NCBI RefSeq assembly: GCF_000189635.1
Contig: NW_002476434.1
Location: 1,116,001 to 1,180,000, forward strand
Length of the DNA: 64,000 nucleotides
Reading direction: 5' to 3'
DNA from: Tetrahymena thermophila SB210
Taxonomy: Eukaryota > Ciliophora > Oligohymenophorea > Hymenostomatida > Tetrahymenidae
Below the pieces are notes generated by a model. The model ran no database searches and was not told the origin of the DNA. It saw only the letters and a program-made list of their open reading frames with translations. Both the position numbers and the translations under genes were made by a program. The stretch's first letter is position 1. Each line of letters begins with the position of its first letter. Shown here piece by piece: positions 48,951 to 60,945 of the stretch.

Positions 48951-50753
48951 ATGACTAATAACGTTCTAACACTCCCTTAAACAGATAATTTATTCACTCT
49001 TGAAGAAAAGAAAATTAAAAAAGGTGTTGATATTACTTGGTAAAATGTCACATACACTGCTCATACAAAAAAATATCATCGTGAGATTCTAAAGGGACTG
49101 TCTGGTATTTGCAAATAAGGAGAAATGACTGCTATTATGGGTAGTTCAGGAGCAGGTAAAACCACATTACTTAACATTTTATGTTGCAGAGCTGAAAATA
49201 CAGACGAAGTTAAATTAACTGGACAAATTACTGCAAATGGGCAACCTTTTGATGCTCGCTCATTCTCCAATTTCGCTGCTTATGTAATGCAAGAAGATCT
49301 CATAATGGAAACAATGACAGTTTTAGAGGCTCTTCTTTTTGCAGCTCACTTAAAAATGTCATGCTCAGAGTAAGTAAAGTAAGCAAAAGTTAAAGAAGTT
49401 CTTAAAATAATGCGTTTAGAAAAATGCTAACATACATTAATTGGTGGCGCAAATATAAAGGGGATAACTAAAGGTGAAAAGAAGCGTACTTCTATAGCTT
49501 TTGAGTTAGTTAGTGATCCAGATGTCATCTTCTTAGATGAGCCAACTAGTGGTTTAGATTCTTTCACAGCTTACAATGTTGTAGATGTTTTGCAACAGTA
49601 TGCAAGAGAGGAAAACAAAACAATTATCTGTACAATTCATTAGCCTTCTTCTGAAATTTTTATAAAATTCGATCGTTTGATACTTTTGGTAGATGGTAAG
49701 TTCATTTACCAGGGACCTAGAGACAAAGTAATTAAACATTTTGGATCATTTGGGTTCCAATGTCCAAATTTAAGTAACCCTGCTGATTATTTCATGAGCA
49801 TAATGCATGCTGAGTCAGAAGAAAACAGAAACAATTACAAAACTTATTTTGAGCAATTCGATATGAATTTAAAACCTATTATAGAGTAAGAAATAGGTCT
49901 TCGTGGTACTGAAAAAATTACTCATAAAGAATCACAAGCTAAATTTTTAAGCTAACTTTAAATTCTAATTGGAAGAAACATAAAGAATATGAAAAGAAGT
50001 CCTTTGGAACTTCGTGCTAAAATAATTCAAGCTATAATTTTAGGAGTTTTTATTGGGCTGGTATATCTAAATCTCCCTGACCCTTACTCTAATAGAGATG
50101 ACTAACGTGCAGTTAACGACTACAACGGGGCAATATTTTTTTTAATCGTAAATTCTAATATGAGTACCCTTTTCCCTATAGTTCTTACCTTTCCCATGGA
50201 AAAAGCAGTTTTTTTGAAGGAAGAAAATGCAAAATTATATTCTGTGACTGCATATTTTATTGCAAAAACTCTTGTTGAAAGCGTTTTATCTTTAATATGC
50301 CCAATAATTTATATAGTCATAAGTTACTATATGGTAGGATTAAATGCCAATTTTGGACGTTTCTGTTTTTTCATTCTAGTCAATATTTTATGTAGCTTTA
50401 TTGGGTAATCATAGGGTATGTTCTTTGGTTCCTTGTTCAAAGATGCTCATACAGCTACTAGTGTTACTCCTATGATGGTATTTCCATTTATGTTATTTGG
50501 TGGATTCTATAAAAATGTGAATGATATGCCAGATTGGAATGCATGGATTTAATGGCTTTCTTGCTACAGATATGCATTTGAAGCATCAGTACGCAGTAAT
50601 TATGTTGACTCTCCTTTCAACATAGATGTTGTAGGGTAAACAAATTTTAATTTAGGGAAGTGGTTGTGCATGCTAATGCTTGTAGTCTTATTTTTGGGAT
50701 TTTCAGGATTAACACTGTTACTACTAAAGTTTAAAAGATAGCGCTTATAATGA
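48951..50753 (+). CDS. ABCG-type half-transporter, cluster copy 4
   Basis: 600 residues, single exon, leader MTNNVLTLPQTDNLFTLEEK. Motifs: Walker A 64-71, T-K-G-E-K-K-R 173-179, Walker B 192-198, switch His 230. As in copies 3 and 7, Gln precedes the Walker A strand ([11 protein letters not shown]). Copy-specific features are AHLKMSCSEQVKQ in the helical subdomain and the loop RGTEKITHKESQAKF before the membrane domain. The six-helix domain carries [15 protein letters not shown] and CSFIGQSQGMFFG. It ends LLKFKRQRLQ with TAA as Gln before TGA. Two features tie it to copy 3: the leader and the upstream element. Predicted ATP-driven pump subunit; membrane location and substrate cannot be read from the sequence. 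Confidence 0.95.
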
Positions 50754-52343
50754 AGAGAAATAAAATTTAAATTTAAACGCATATTATAAAACAATTTAGC
50801 TAAAAATTAATGAATTTTTATACTTTTTGTATTGATTTTGATTTTATAACTTTTATAAAATTTACTAAATAATAGGTTAAAATTAAAGCTTACTAAAATT
50901 CATTATCACTAGTTGATTATTCTATTTAATTAAAAAATAGACATTAACTATTCATCTATTATCAAATCAATATTAATTTGCTTTGAATTTCATACAGTAT
51001 TAAATAATTCATTCATACATACATACTGGTTTATTTTTTACCTTTCTATTTTAAAAGCAGCAATAATGGAATTAAATTTAAGAAAAACAAATTTATAAAT
51101 TAAATAAAGCAGCAATTATTTTCATTTGCGATAAAACAGGGGAAACCTTCAACTTATATGGAAATTTCATTTGAATTTTTTTGAATAAATTGATATTAGT
51201 CTAATTTTTATAATTAAATGAATTTCAATTTTAATTTCATTTATTCCTTAAAAATTGAAAGTCTGAATATATTAAAAAGCTTAATAATACAGAATAAAAT
51301 TTCTTTTAATGTTCTAAAAATATTCCAAAATTAATCCGTATTAAATTTATTTCGTAGAAATTAAATTGCATACATTTTATTTTGTATTTAAAATTTACTT
51401 TTTGAATGATCAAGAAAAGTTAGAGTTAAAAATTTAATAAAATTATATTAAATTTATAAATATGATGATTTTTATCTGAAATTTAATCGCTCATTTTAAA
51501 TATTTTATTGTAAAAATAACTATTTATAATAAGAAATTCTATGATAAAATATAAAAGAAAATTAAGAATTCTTTCTAGAAATTAAAGTAAAAAAAAAATC
51601 TTAAACTTAATTTTTAATTAAGAATAATCAAAAAAAGTTCATTTAAATTAATGTTAATTAAATTGTGTTTGAATGGTTAAGGAATTGAATTTGGACTCAT
51701 ATTTTTCGTAACTAATCCAAGTAATTAGATTAATTTCTGCTCAATTTTGATGAAGTTTAACATTTTTAGAAAGAAAAGGCAGCATAATTTTTATTTATTT
51801 ACTATGTTAAAAATCTAATCTAAAATAAAGTAAAAAAACAAGTTTTATTAAAAATACATCAAATAAAATGTTTTTATTGAATTTGTTTAATGAAATTAAA
51901 AAAAATAATTAATTTGTGTTGTTTAAATTAATTGTAATATTTTATAAATCTTGTATTGATTAATTATAAATATTTTCTTTTATTAAAAAATTATTTTTTA
52001 AGTAAATTCTAAGTAAATTTCTAAATTTTAATTTTTAAATAAGCACTGGTTAAAATAAATATAAAGACAGTTGCTCATTTAAAAAAGTAAATAATTTTGA
52101 AATTTTTCAATTTTTTTGTAATTTAAAGTTGTAAAAATTAAAAATTTGATAAATTCTGAAATTAAAAAAAAAAAAGAGTCATTTTAATTAGATTTTATCA
52201 TATGATATACAGATTGATTATATAAAAATTTGTAAAAAAGTTTATTAAATATGTTATCAAAGGAAAATTTACATATTTAATTTTAACTAAAAAAAATATA
52301 AATAAATTATTTAAAATAGCTGTTTTAAATTATAAAATACGAA
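50754..52343. other. Spacer between ABCG copies 4 and 5
   Basis: Extremely A+T-rich 3' and 5' flanks. The only feature I can support is the promoter-like element at 52190-52225. Confidence 0.6.
52190..52225 (+). promoter_or_regulatory. Shared upstream element, ABCG copy 5
   Basis: GATTTTATCATATGATATAC then AGATTGATTATATAAA, ending about 120 bases before the ATG. It matches the TCATATGATATA and GATTAT blocks of copies 3 and 4, but lacks the downstream AGTGCCAAAATCA block. Confidence 0.4.
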
Positions 52344-54125
52344 ATGAGTCATCCTCAAAGTTAAGTTGCTATTGATCATTAAACAAAAAATAAAGGAGTT
52401 GATATTACATGGAGAAATGTGAAATACACAGCTCACACTAAATAATATCATCGTGAAATTTTAAAAGGTTTATCAGGTATTTGTAAAGCAGGAGAAATGA
52501 CTGCTATTATGGGTAGCTCTGGTGCTGGTAAGACAACTTTATTAAATATTCTTTGCTGTAGAGCTGGAAATACAAATGAAGTTAAGCTTTCTGGAGATAT
52601 AACAGCTAATGGTTAGCCTTTTGATGCAAGATCCTTTTCTAATTTTGCAGCTTATGTAATGCAAGAAGATCTTATAATGGAAACTATGACAGTAAGAGAA
52701 GCTCTTTAATTTGCAGCAGATCTTAAAATGACTGGAAATTAATAAGAAAAAGATGCCAAAGTAAATGAAGTTCTTAAAATTATGCGTTTAGAAAAGTGTT
52801 AAAACTCATTAATTGGTGGTTTAACAGTTAAAGGTATTACTAAGGGTGAAAAGAAGCGTACTTCAATCGCTTTCGAGTTGGTGAGTGATCCTGATGTTAT
52901 CTTCTTAGATGAACCTACTAGTGGTTTGGATTCTTTCACTGCATACAATGTTGTTGATGTTTTAGAATAATATGCAAAATAATAAAATAAAACTATCATC
53001 TGCACTATCCATTAGCCTTCATCTGAAATATTTATGAAATTCGATCGTTTGATTCTTTTGGTTGATGGTAAATTCATTTACCAAGGCCCTAGAAGCAAGG
53101 TAATACAGCATTTTGGCTCTTTTGGCTTTTAATGCCCTCAATTAAGTAACCCAGCAGATTATTTCATGAGTATAATGCATGCAGAATCTCAAGAAAACAG
53201 AGATAACTATAAAACTTATTTTGAACACTTTGATTAAGATTTATATCCATTGATTGATGAAGAGATAAAATTACACAACACAGATTTAATAGTCCATAAA
53301 TCAGCATAAGCTTAATATTTTTCATAGCTTAAACATTTAACTGTACGTTCATTCTTAAATTTGAAGAGAAATCCTCTTCTTTCTCGTTCCAGATTTATTT
53401 AGGCTATTGTATTAGGTCTATTCACTGGTATAGTTTACTCAAGTCTTCCTGACCCAGAAACTCACGCAGACGATTAGCGTGCAGTTAATGACTACAATGG
53501 TGCACTTTTCTTCTTAGCCATGGTTATGCACATGAACTCAATGTTACCTGTCGTTTTAACAATTCCAAGTGAAAGACCTGTCTTTTTAAAAGAAGAAAAC
53601 GCCAAAATGTATGCAGTTTCTGCTTATTTCTTTTCTAAATTAATAGTTGAAAGTATTATGGTTGTATTATTACCACTAATATTTGGCAGTATTTGCTACT
53701 ACATGATTGGCTTAAATAAGGGTTTTGATCATTTTTGTTTCTTTATTCTAGTAAGTATCATATAAAGCTTTGTTGGTAATGCTTAAGGCATGTTTTGTGG
53801 TTCTCTCTTCAGAGATGCAAATACAGCAATAAATATAACTCCTATGATGATTATGCCATTTATGTTATTTGGTGGTTTTTATAAAAATGCAGATGATATG
53901 CCAGCTTGGAACAGATGGATTTAATGGCTTTCCAATTACAGATATACATTTGAAGCTTATGCTCGTAATAATTATGAAGGTAGTCCATTTACAATTGACC
54001 CAGTTGAACAACTTGGCTTAAATGTAGGAAAATGGAATTGTGTATTAATCTTATTCTGCTTATTTATAGGATTTTAAACACTTGCTCTATTACTTCTTAA
54101 ATTCAAAAAACAAAGTATGTAATGA
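52344..54125 (+). CDS. ABCG-type half-transporter, cluster copy 5
   Basis: 593 residues, single exon, leader MSHPQSQVAIDHQTKNKG. Walker A is at 57-64, T-K-G-E-K-K-R at 166-172, Walker B at 185-191 and switch His at 223. With copy 6 it forms the most divergent subgroup. Shared traits are [12 protein letters not shown] instead of ..VLEALQF, the pre-membrane helix [15 protein letters not shown], the loop [35 protein letters not shown], the pair [20 protein letters not shown], and a tail [13 protein letters not shown]. The C-terminus is KKQSMQ rather than KKQRLQ. Subgroup differences in the membrane loops imply a different substrate or partner from copies 1-4, but none is known. Confidence 0.95.
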
Positions 54126-54280
54126 AAAAATAACAAATAAAAGCTAAAATAATTATAAAAAAAATAATAAATAAAATAACTAACTATTAATCAATCAATT
54201 ATACAATAAACCAATATTTTTTGTAATTTATTACTGCCTTTCACTAGTATATTAAATATATTTGTTTGCCTTAATATTAT
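54126..54280. other. 3' flank of ABCG copy 5
   Basis: Short A+T-rich interval between the converging copy 5 and the possible 54281-54643 gene. Nothing else seen. Confidence 0.5.
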
Positions 54281-54643
54281 TCAATTCTTATTATGTTAAA
54301 TCTGCTTTTTAGAATAATTAAGTTTATTTTATCTAAATTTTATATTAATTTTTAGCTAATTACTAAAATTCAAAAGCTACATTCTACTATATTATTTTAT
54401 TTGTTAATATTTTAACCTTGCTTGGTTTCTTAAAATATTTCTAACTTAATTGGAAACCAAATGCTAAACAGCTAAATCTTAAGAATTCAAATTGTATTCA
54501 GTTCTTGTGGGAATTTTTATGAAGTCATTATATAAAAACAAACCATGATCTACTTCATCTAAAGGGGTCAAATTAATAATGATCTTCATATTTCCTTCTT
54601 CTTGAGGACAAGCTATTGTAGACTATCTCTACGTTACAAACAT
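54281..54643 (-). CDS. Possible small hypothetical protein within the ABCG array
   Basis: A 120-residue minus-strand frame, ATG 54643 to TGA 54283-54281. The first 60 residues are well balanced and unlike spacer translation: ACPQEEGNMKIIINLTPLDE, VDHGLFLYNDFIKIPTRTE. The underlying DNA is locally G+C-rich (for example GACCCCTTTAGATGAAG). The second half is basic and Asn/Gln-rich (LKYQQIKQYSRMQLLNF) with spacer-like composition. It could be a small gene, or one exon or relic of a larger one. No family recognised, and no evident tie to the transporters. Confidence 0.35.
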
Positions 54644-56329
54644 TACCTAAAACAACCTTAACAAACTTATAAAATATCTATCTAATTATAACTTTTAAAA
54701 TATTTAAAAATTAAAATTAAATTTAAATGATAATTAATTTGTTAATATTATAAAATCAAAACACATTCTTTGAGTTCTACTATTTTCATTATAAGACTTG
54801 CTATATAATCATTTCCATATTGAATAAAAATTAATTTTATAATTTTCTTAAAAATGTGTATCACTAAATGTATTTATTTGCTTGTTTAAAAATATTAGCA
54901 AAATTTTTATTACAAAACTTTTTTTGTTTTAAAAAAGAATAAATTTATAAAAAATTTTTGATAGTTCATTTTGATTTCTTTGTTTGGTAATAAATATGAA
55001 TGAAAAAATATATATTAGAGTTTATTTATAAAATATAAATCTTAACATATCTAATTTAGCTTAAATTAGAATATTATATAAAATTAAGGAAACACTTGGA
55101 CTTATTTTAAGAGTGATTTAGAATATTATCGATGAGAAATATATATAACTAAAGTTAAAATGGCGTGATACGCATTGGACGTGTATAAAATGAGATATAG
55201 ACAAATAAATTCATCAAAACTAAAATTTTGCTTTCTAATAAAAGGGTTTATTATGTTTTAGTTCTAATTAAGAAAATCAAATAGGCTTTTAATGTTTGTT
55301 ATGAAATTAATTATTCCTATCAAAATTTACTTTTGCTAGTTACTTGAAATTAAATAATTAATAGAAAACTGATAGAAAAATAAATTAAAGTAAAGCGAAT
55401 ATATACTTTTATCTTAAATTCTGAGGAATTTAATAAAATCAATTACTGACTTCAATTGTGAAAAGTTACAAGCAATATAAAATTTAACATTTTAATACTA
55501 AGAATAGCTTTTTCCATTTTAATTTTATAGTAGAAGATTTTTTTATTTCATAGCTAACTTTTATGTACAATTTCAAGCCTTAAAGCTGATTTTTCGAATA
55601 AAATTTGTCAGTTTCTTCATTTTTCTAAACTTAAAAAGAAAAACTCTTTAAGTCATATTTTAAATACAGTGAAAAATTTACAATAAACAAATATAAATGT
55701 TTAAAATAGATAATTATTTATTTTTGCTAAGATAGCTAGTATTTTATTAATATAAATTTTTTTTTTACACTCAAACTAACTAAAAATGGTTTGTTGAATG
55801 GAAATAAAAGTGTAAAATTAAAAAATAAAATATTTATTATATTTAGTATACTATAAATTTGATATCTATTTCAACCTTTTATAAAGTAATTGCATAAGAT
55901 AGTCTCTAAATAGTAACTACTTATCAAATTGGAGTTAGAAATACATTATCTGATTCATTTACTCTAAATATTACCTTCCAGATGAAACTAATTAAAATTA
56001 ATTGGCTATTAATTTTTTTCTAGGCTAAGTTTTAAAAGTTGTAATTGAAAGTTGATTTTAATTGTAATTAAAATTAATATTACTGCATTGTAAATATTTA
56101 AGTAATATTATTATTCAAATTAAAGTAACTCAAATTATGCTAAAACTAGAAAGCTTTCACCAGATTTAATCATAGCATGAATGAACTCCTATTTGAAATT
56201 TTATTTTAAATGCTTTTCGTCTCATCAAATAATAAAATCAATTAAAAAATTTAATATCTACTAAAAACCAAAAATATAAATAAATAAATCATTTCTGAAT
56301 AGCAAATCTTCAAGATAGCATTCAAAAAA
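54644..56329. other. Spacer before ABCG copy 6
   Basis: A+T-rich. A short patch of higher G+C lies near 55158-55185 (GCGTGATACGCATTGGACGT). Near 56163-56190, GATTTAATCATAGCATGAAT is a weak match to the upstream element of copy 3. No gene is supported. Confidence 0.5.
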
Positions 56330-58243
56330 ATGAATAAACAAAACTAAGAAATTGTAATTGAAATTCCAAGCAACCAAGATGTTGCAATTGAAATTCCAGA
56401 TAACCATGAAATATTTATTGGTGTTCCTAATAATCATGAAACAGGTATAGAAATGCCTAACACATAAACTGCTTTTGAGAATCAAGTTAGCTAGAGAAAT
56501 CCTAATACTAAAGGTGTTGATATTGTTTGGAGGAACGTTAACTACACTGCTCATACTAAAAAGTATCACAGAGAAATTTTAAAGGACTTGTCAGGTATTT
56601 GTAAAGCAGGAGAAATGACTGCAATTATGGGAAGTTCTGGTGCTGGTAAGACTACTTTACTTAATATTTTGTGCTGCAGAGCTACAAATACTAAAGAAGT
56701 TCAGTTATCTGGTTAAATTGAAGCTAACGGATAACCTTTTGATGCCATGACATTCTCTAATTTTGCTGCCTATGTTATGCAAGAAGATCTTATAATGGAA
56801 ACAATGACCGTAAGAGAAGCTCTTCAATTTGCTGCAAACTTAAAACTGAAAATGGCACAATAATAAAAAGATGAGAGAGTTAATGAAGTAATTAAGACCA
56901 TGCGTCTTGAAAAATGCTAAAATTCTTTTATAGGAGGAGCTACTTTGAAGGGTATCACTAAGGGAGAAAAAAAGCGTACATCAATAGCTTTTGAATTGGT
57001 TAGTGATCCTGATGTAATATTTCTTGATGAACCTACAAGTGGTCTCGACTCTTTAACAGCCTATAATGTTGTCGATGTTTTATAGCACTACGCAAAGCTG
57101 AAAAATAAAACAATTATTTGTACTATCCATCAACCTTCTTCAGAAATTTTCATGAAATTCGACCGTTTAATTCTATTAGTTGAGGGTAAATTTATTTATT
57201 AAGGACCTAAAGAAAGAGTAATTCAATACTTTGCCTCTTTTGGTTTTCAATGTCCTTAACTTAGTAATCCAGCTGATTATTTCATGAGCATCATGCATGG
57301 TGAATCATAAAAAAATAAAAATAACTATAAAACTTACTATGAGCATTTTGATAATGAATTGATGCCTCTCATTAATTAAGAAATTGAATAGCATAGAACA
57401 GATTTAATTGTTAATAAATCTGCTCAAGCTCCTTATTTTTCACAACTTAAAATTCTAACTACCCGTTCATTCTTAAATTAACACAGAAATCCCTTACTCT
57501 TACGTTCTAGAATAATTCAATCAATCGTACTAGGACTATTCACTGGTATTGTATATTCAACATTACCTGACCCTGCAACTCATGCAACCGATTAACGTGC
57601 CGTTAATGATTTTTGCGGTTTGCTTTTCTTCTTGTGTATGGTTATGCATATGAACTCTACACTTCCTATTGTATTAACTATCCCAAATGAAAGACCTGTC
57701 TTTTTAAAAGAAGAAAACTCAAAATTATATGCCGTTTCGCCTTATTTCTTCTCTAAACTTATTGTAGAAAGCTCAATGGTTATCTTATTGCCTATTATTT
57801 TTACAAGCATCTGCTATTATATGACTGACTTAACTAAGGGATTTGATAATTTCTGCTTTTTCGTATTAGCTAGTATACTCCAAAGTTTTGTAGGAAATGC
57901 TCATGGTATGTTCTGCGGCTCCTTATTTAGAGATCCAATGACCGCTATAGATATAACCCCATTGATGATCATGCCATTTATGCTTTTTGGTGGTTTCTTT
58001 AAAAACTAAAATGATATGCCTGCCTGGAATAGATGGATTACATGGCTATCTAATTACAGATATACTTTTGAGGCCTATGCTCGTAACAATTTTGAAGGAA
58101 GTGCTTTTAAAATCAATCCTGTTGAATAACTCGGACTTGATGTTGGTAAATGGAACTGCATTTACATACTTTTTGGAATTTTTATTATCTTACAAATCTG
58201 CGCTCTCCTTCTTATTAAATTCAAAAAGTAGAGTTTATAATGA
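56330..58243 (+). CDS. ABCG-type half-transporter, cluster copy 6, with repeat-containing N-terminus
   Basis: 637 residues, single exon; the longest family member because of a 61-residue leader. Residues 8-46 contain four tandem 10-residue repeats of the form I-x-I-E-I-P-x-N-x-(D/E): [40 protein letters not shown]. The core follows: Walker A 101-108, T-K-G-E-K-K-R 210-216, Walker B 229-235, switch His 267. The subgroup 5/6 traits are present ([46 protein letters not shown]). Private changes include Asn-to-Asp/Thr replacements in [13 protein letters not shown], and [10 protein letters not shown] in place of YNGAIFFLI. It ends KKQSLQ. The initiator ATG is the first one upstream of the conserved core in frame. 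Predicted membrane pump subunit of unknown substrate. Confidence 0.93.
56351..56467 (+). repeat. Four tandem 30-base coding repeats in ABCG copy 6
   Basis: The DNA repeats every 30 bases with the core ATTGAAATTCCA(A/G)..AACCA(A/T). Copies one and two are the most alike, and copies three and four have drifted. They encode the 10-residue I-E-I-P-x-N repeat. No other ABCG copy in the window has it. Confidence 0.85.
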
Positions 58244-59659
58244 ATGAAAAATAAATTTAAAATATCTTTAATTATTTAAAACAATCCTATACAAAAACCT
58301 ATAATAAATTAATATCAATTTAATTTTAATCAATTAAAAATACTAAAAAGAGCTTAATTTTATTTATTTTATATAAATGTATTTAACTTAACCAAATTTT
58401 ATTATTAAAACTATAAAATCAATTTCAGTTTCTAAATTTATTTGATAAAACTAACAAATTATCCTAATTTCTCAATAATTTAATTTTAATAATTATCAAA
58501 AAAATTTTTTAAATAAAAAATAAATTCATGTTAAAAGCTTTATCTAAAAGCAATTTTTGGATAAAATTAACTGCAATTAAATAAGACTGATACTTTTACA
58601 TTCATAAATAATTAATGAGTTAATTGTTTTATACCCTTGAAATTAAATTAATATAAAAATTCTAAAACTATTTTTATCAAATATTAATATAAATTGATCT
58701 TTGTATTTTGATTTTATAAGAATCAGCTATTAAGTAACTAATTTGTTAAGAGAACTGAATTTTAAAATTTTAGAAAATGAAAATTACTCCTAATTTAGTT
58801 AATAATTTAATATTAAGTTTCTGCAAAGTTTTATCCATATTTATAGCTGAAAATTTGATAACTTTTATGATTTTTGATTTGCAAAAAAAGATAATAAACA
58901 AAAAGCTTTATTGATAATTGTTTTTTCATTTAATTTTTTTGTTTTAAAGATTATTAGCCAATACTAAATTAAAAGAAATTTCAAATCAAATAAAATCATG
59001 TTAAATAAAAAAAATAATATTTTTATTGTACCTAAATTATCTTCAGATCTGATGTGAATGCTGTAAGATGTCGCATAGCATAGATTCATGCATTTAATTA
59101 ATTCAAACTATTTTTTACACTTATTTGAGCATAAATTGAATATAACCACTTAAATATAGATCCATTCTTATAAACTTATTAAATATATTTAAATGAATAT
59201 TTTGAAAATATTTTTATATTTTATTTATAATTATTATAAATTATCTTTGCTTTTTTAAACAAATTAAAAATAAAATATTGTCTTTTAAATTAGTTTCAGT
59301 TAAAGTAAAAATATAAATAAAAAATTTTATTTGATAACTTAATCAAATATTTAAAATCATATTAAATGCTATATTAAACATTAAAAATAAATAAGTAAAA
59401 TTTAATACAGCCTTTAAATTTTTATGCACTTGAAGCTAATTTATAATTTCAAAGATCTTAATTTTCATATTAAATTAAAATAAAATAGACACATTCAAAA
59501 TTAATATTACATTTAGAAATGTGATAGATGATACTTATATAATTAATTAAGAATAAATTGTATTTTTTATCATTTTTGTTCGTATAGTATGTATGCAATA
59601 TTCTTAAACAAAAAATAATATAAGCTCAATTGATTAATATTAAAATATTTTCTATATAC

Positions 59660-59702
59660 TGTAATTCCTCATTAATTAAGGCCACTCACCCCCCAAAGTT
59701 TT
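59660..59702. repeat. Dispersed TTAATTAAG / C-run block, second copy
   Basis: ATACTGTAATTCCTCATTAATTAAGGCC followed by ACTCACCCCCCAAAG. It matches 37089-37133 (ATACTCTAAATCCTCATTAA, TTAAGTGCATCCCCCCATC). C-runs are otherwise nearly absent from this DNA. Confidence 0.6.
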
Positions 59703-60743
59703 TTTGAAAAAAAATGGCCAAAAATCAACAGAAATAAATTAATAATTTTACATTTTAAGGATTATGTTCAAAGAATTTATGGTCAATATTATTTTTGTTG
59801 GTAAAATATAAGCCAAATGTTTTCATGTTGATAGTTTCTCATTTCAATAATATTTTCAGTCTAAACATTTTGTATAAGTGAAATTTAAAATAGATATTAA
59901 TTATTCTATTTTATTTTATAAATTATTATATTTATTCGCGAATTTATTTAGCTTCTTTATTTATTTAATTTTAATAAAAAAAATGTATTTCTTAATTTAT
60001 TTATTGTAAAAATACGAATCAAAATTAATAAATTTTCTTTTTACTAGCTGCGAATTACAACATTATTTTGAATGGTTACTTAAAATTAATGTAATTTTAA
60101 TTATTTAATTAAAATAACCTTTTCAAAATGAATTAGATTCAATAGTTTCATTCATTTTAACAAAATCTAAACATTTTTCCTGCTATAAAGGATAATAACA
60201 TTTATTATCATGTCTAGTTTTATAAACCTACTATAAAATCAAATATATTTGAATTTAATTTTCACATTTAAAGATCAAGAAAACCAGTATTAGATTTGCT
60301 TCTTTGTTGATTTTTAGCTCTTTAAATCTTAATAAATAAAATTTAAAATGAATGCTCTATTAATTTATTCCATACATAGTTCATTATATCACTATTTTTT
60401 AAAATAGAATATATTTTATAATTACAAACTTTAAAATAAAAATAATAATTTAATTTGCCTATCATTAATAAAATAAGAAATTACATAGTCAATTTGTTCT
60501 ATTTCTATGGTATATATATAAATTAAATTGTTATCATTAAATAGAACATTTGAAGAAAAAAAATAAAATTTGATAATATAATAAATCAAATTATTGGCTT
60601 TTTGTTTAATTTCACACTGAATGAATTTACCCAACTTTTCATTTTTTTCTCAAATTTGCATTGAAGATTTAGTAATAATTAAATGTAAAAATTTTTAATT
60701 TGGTAAAATCTGAAAGTATAAATAATTTTGTTAGAATTTATCA

Positions 60744-60770
60744 ATACGATATAAGCAAAGATTATTCGGT
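60744..60770 (+). promoter_or_regulatory. Shared upstream element, ABCG copy 7
   Basis: ATACGATATAAGCAAAGATT then ATTCGGT, about 175 bases before the ATG. It is closest to the orphan element at 47788 (ATGATATAGCAAAAGATTAT). Confidence 0.4.
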
Positions 60771-60945
60771 TTTTCATTCAAAAAGTCAACTTCATAAAAA
60801 TGATAAAAGCTCAGAGAAAAGGTCCTTCAAAAAATATAGTTATTTAAAAACAAATAAAAATTTTTATATCTAAAAAACATATTTCTCATCTTTCATATTA
60901 TAGAATACTTATAATAGATAAATCTATCATAAAATATAAGAAATA

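Larger units (their letters stand above)
58244..60945. other. Spacer between ABCG copies 6 and 7
   Basis: A+T-rich. It contains a C-run block at about 59664-59700 that matches the one downstream of copy 1, and the promoter-like element at 60744-60770. No gene is supported. Confidence 0.55.

Noticed and set aside
60431-60634. Minus-strand 67-codon frame before ABCG copy 7
   Set aside because: Spacer-like Ile/Tyr/Phe/Asn composition, no flanking exon, and it lies in the promoter region of copy 7.
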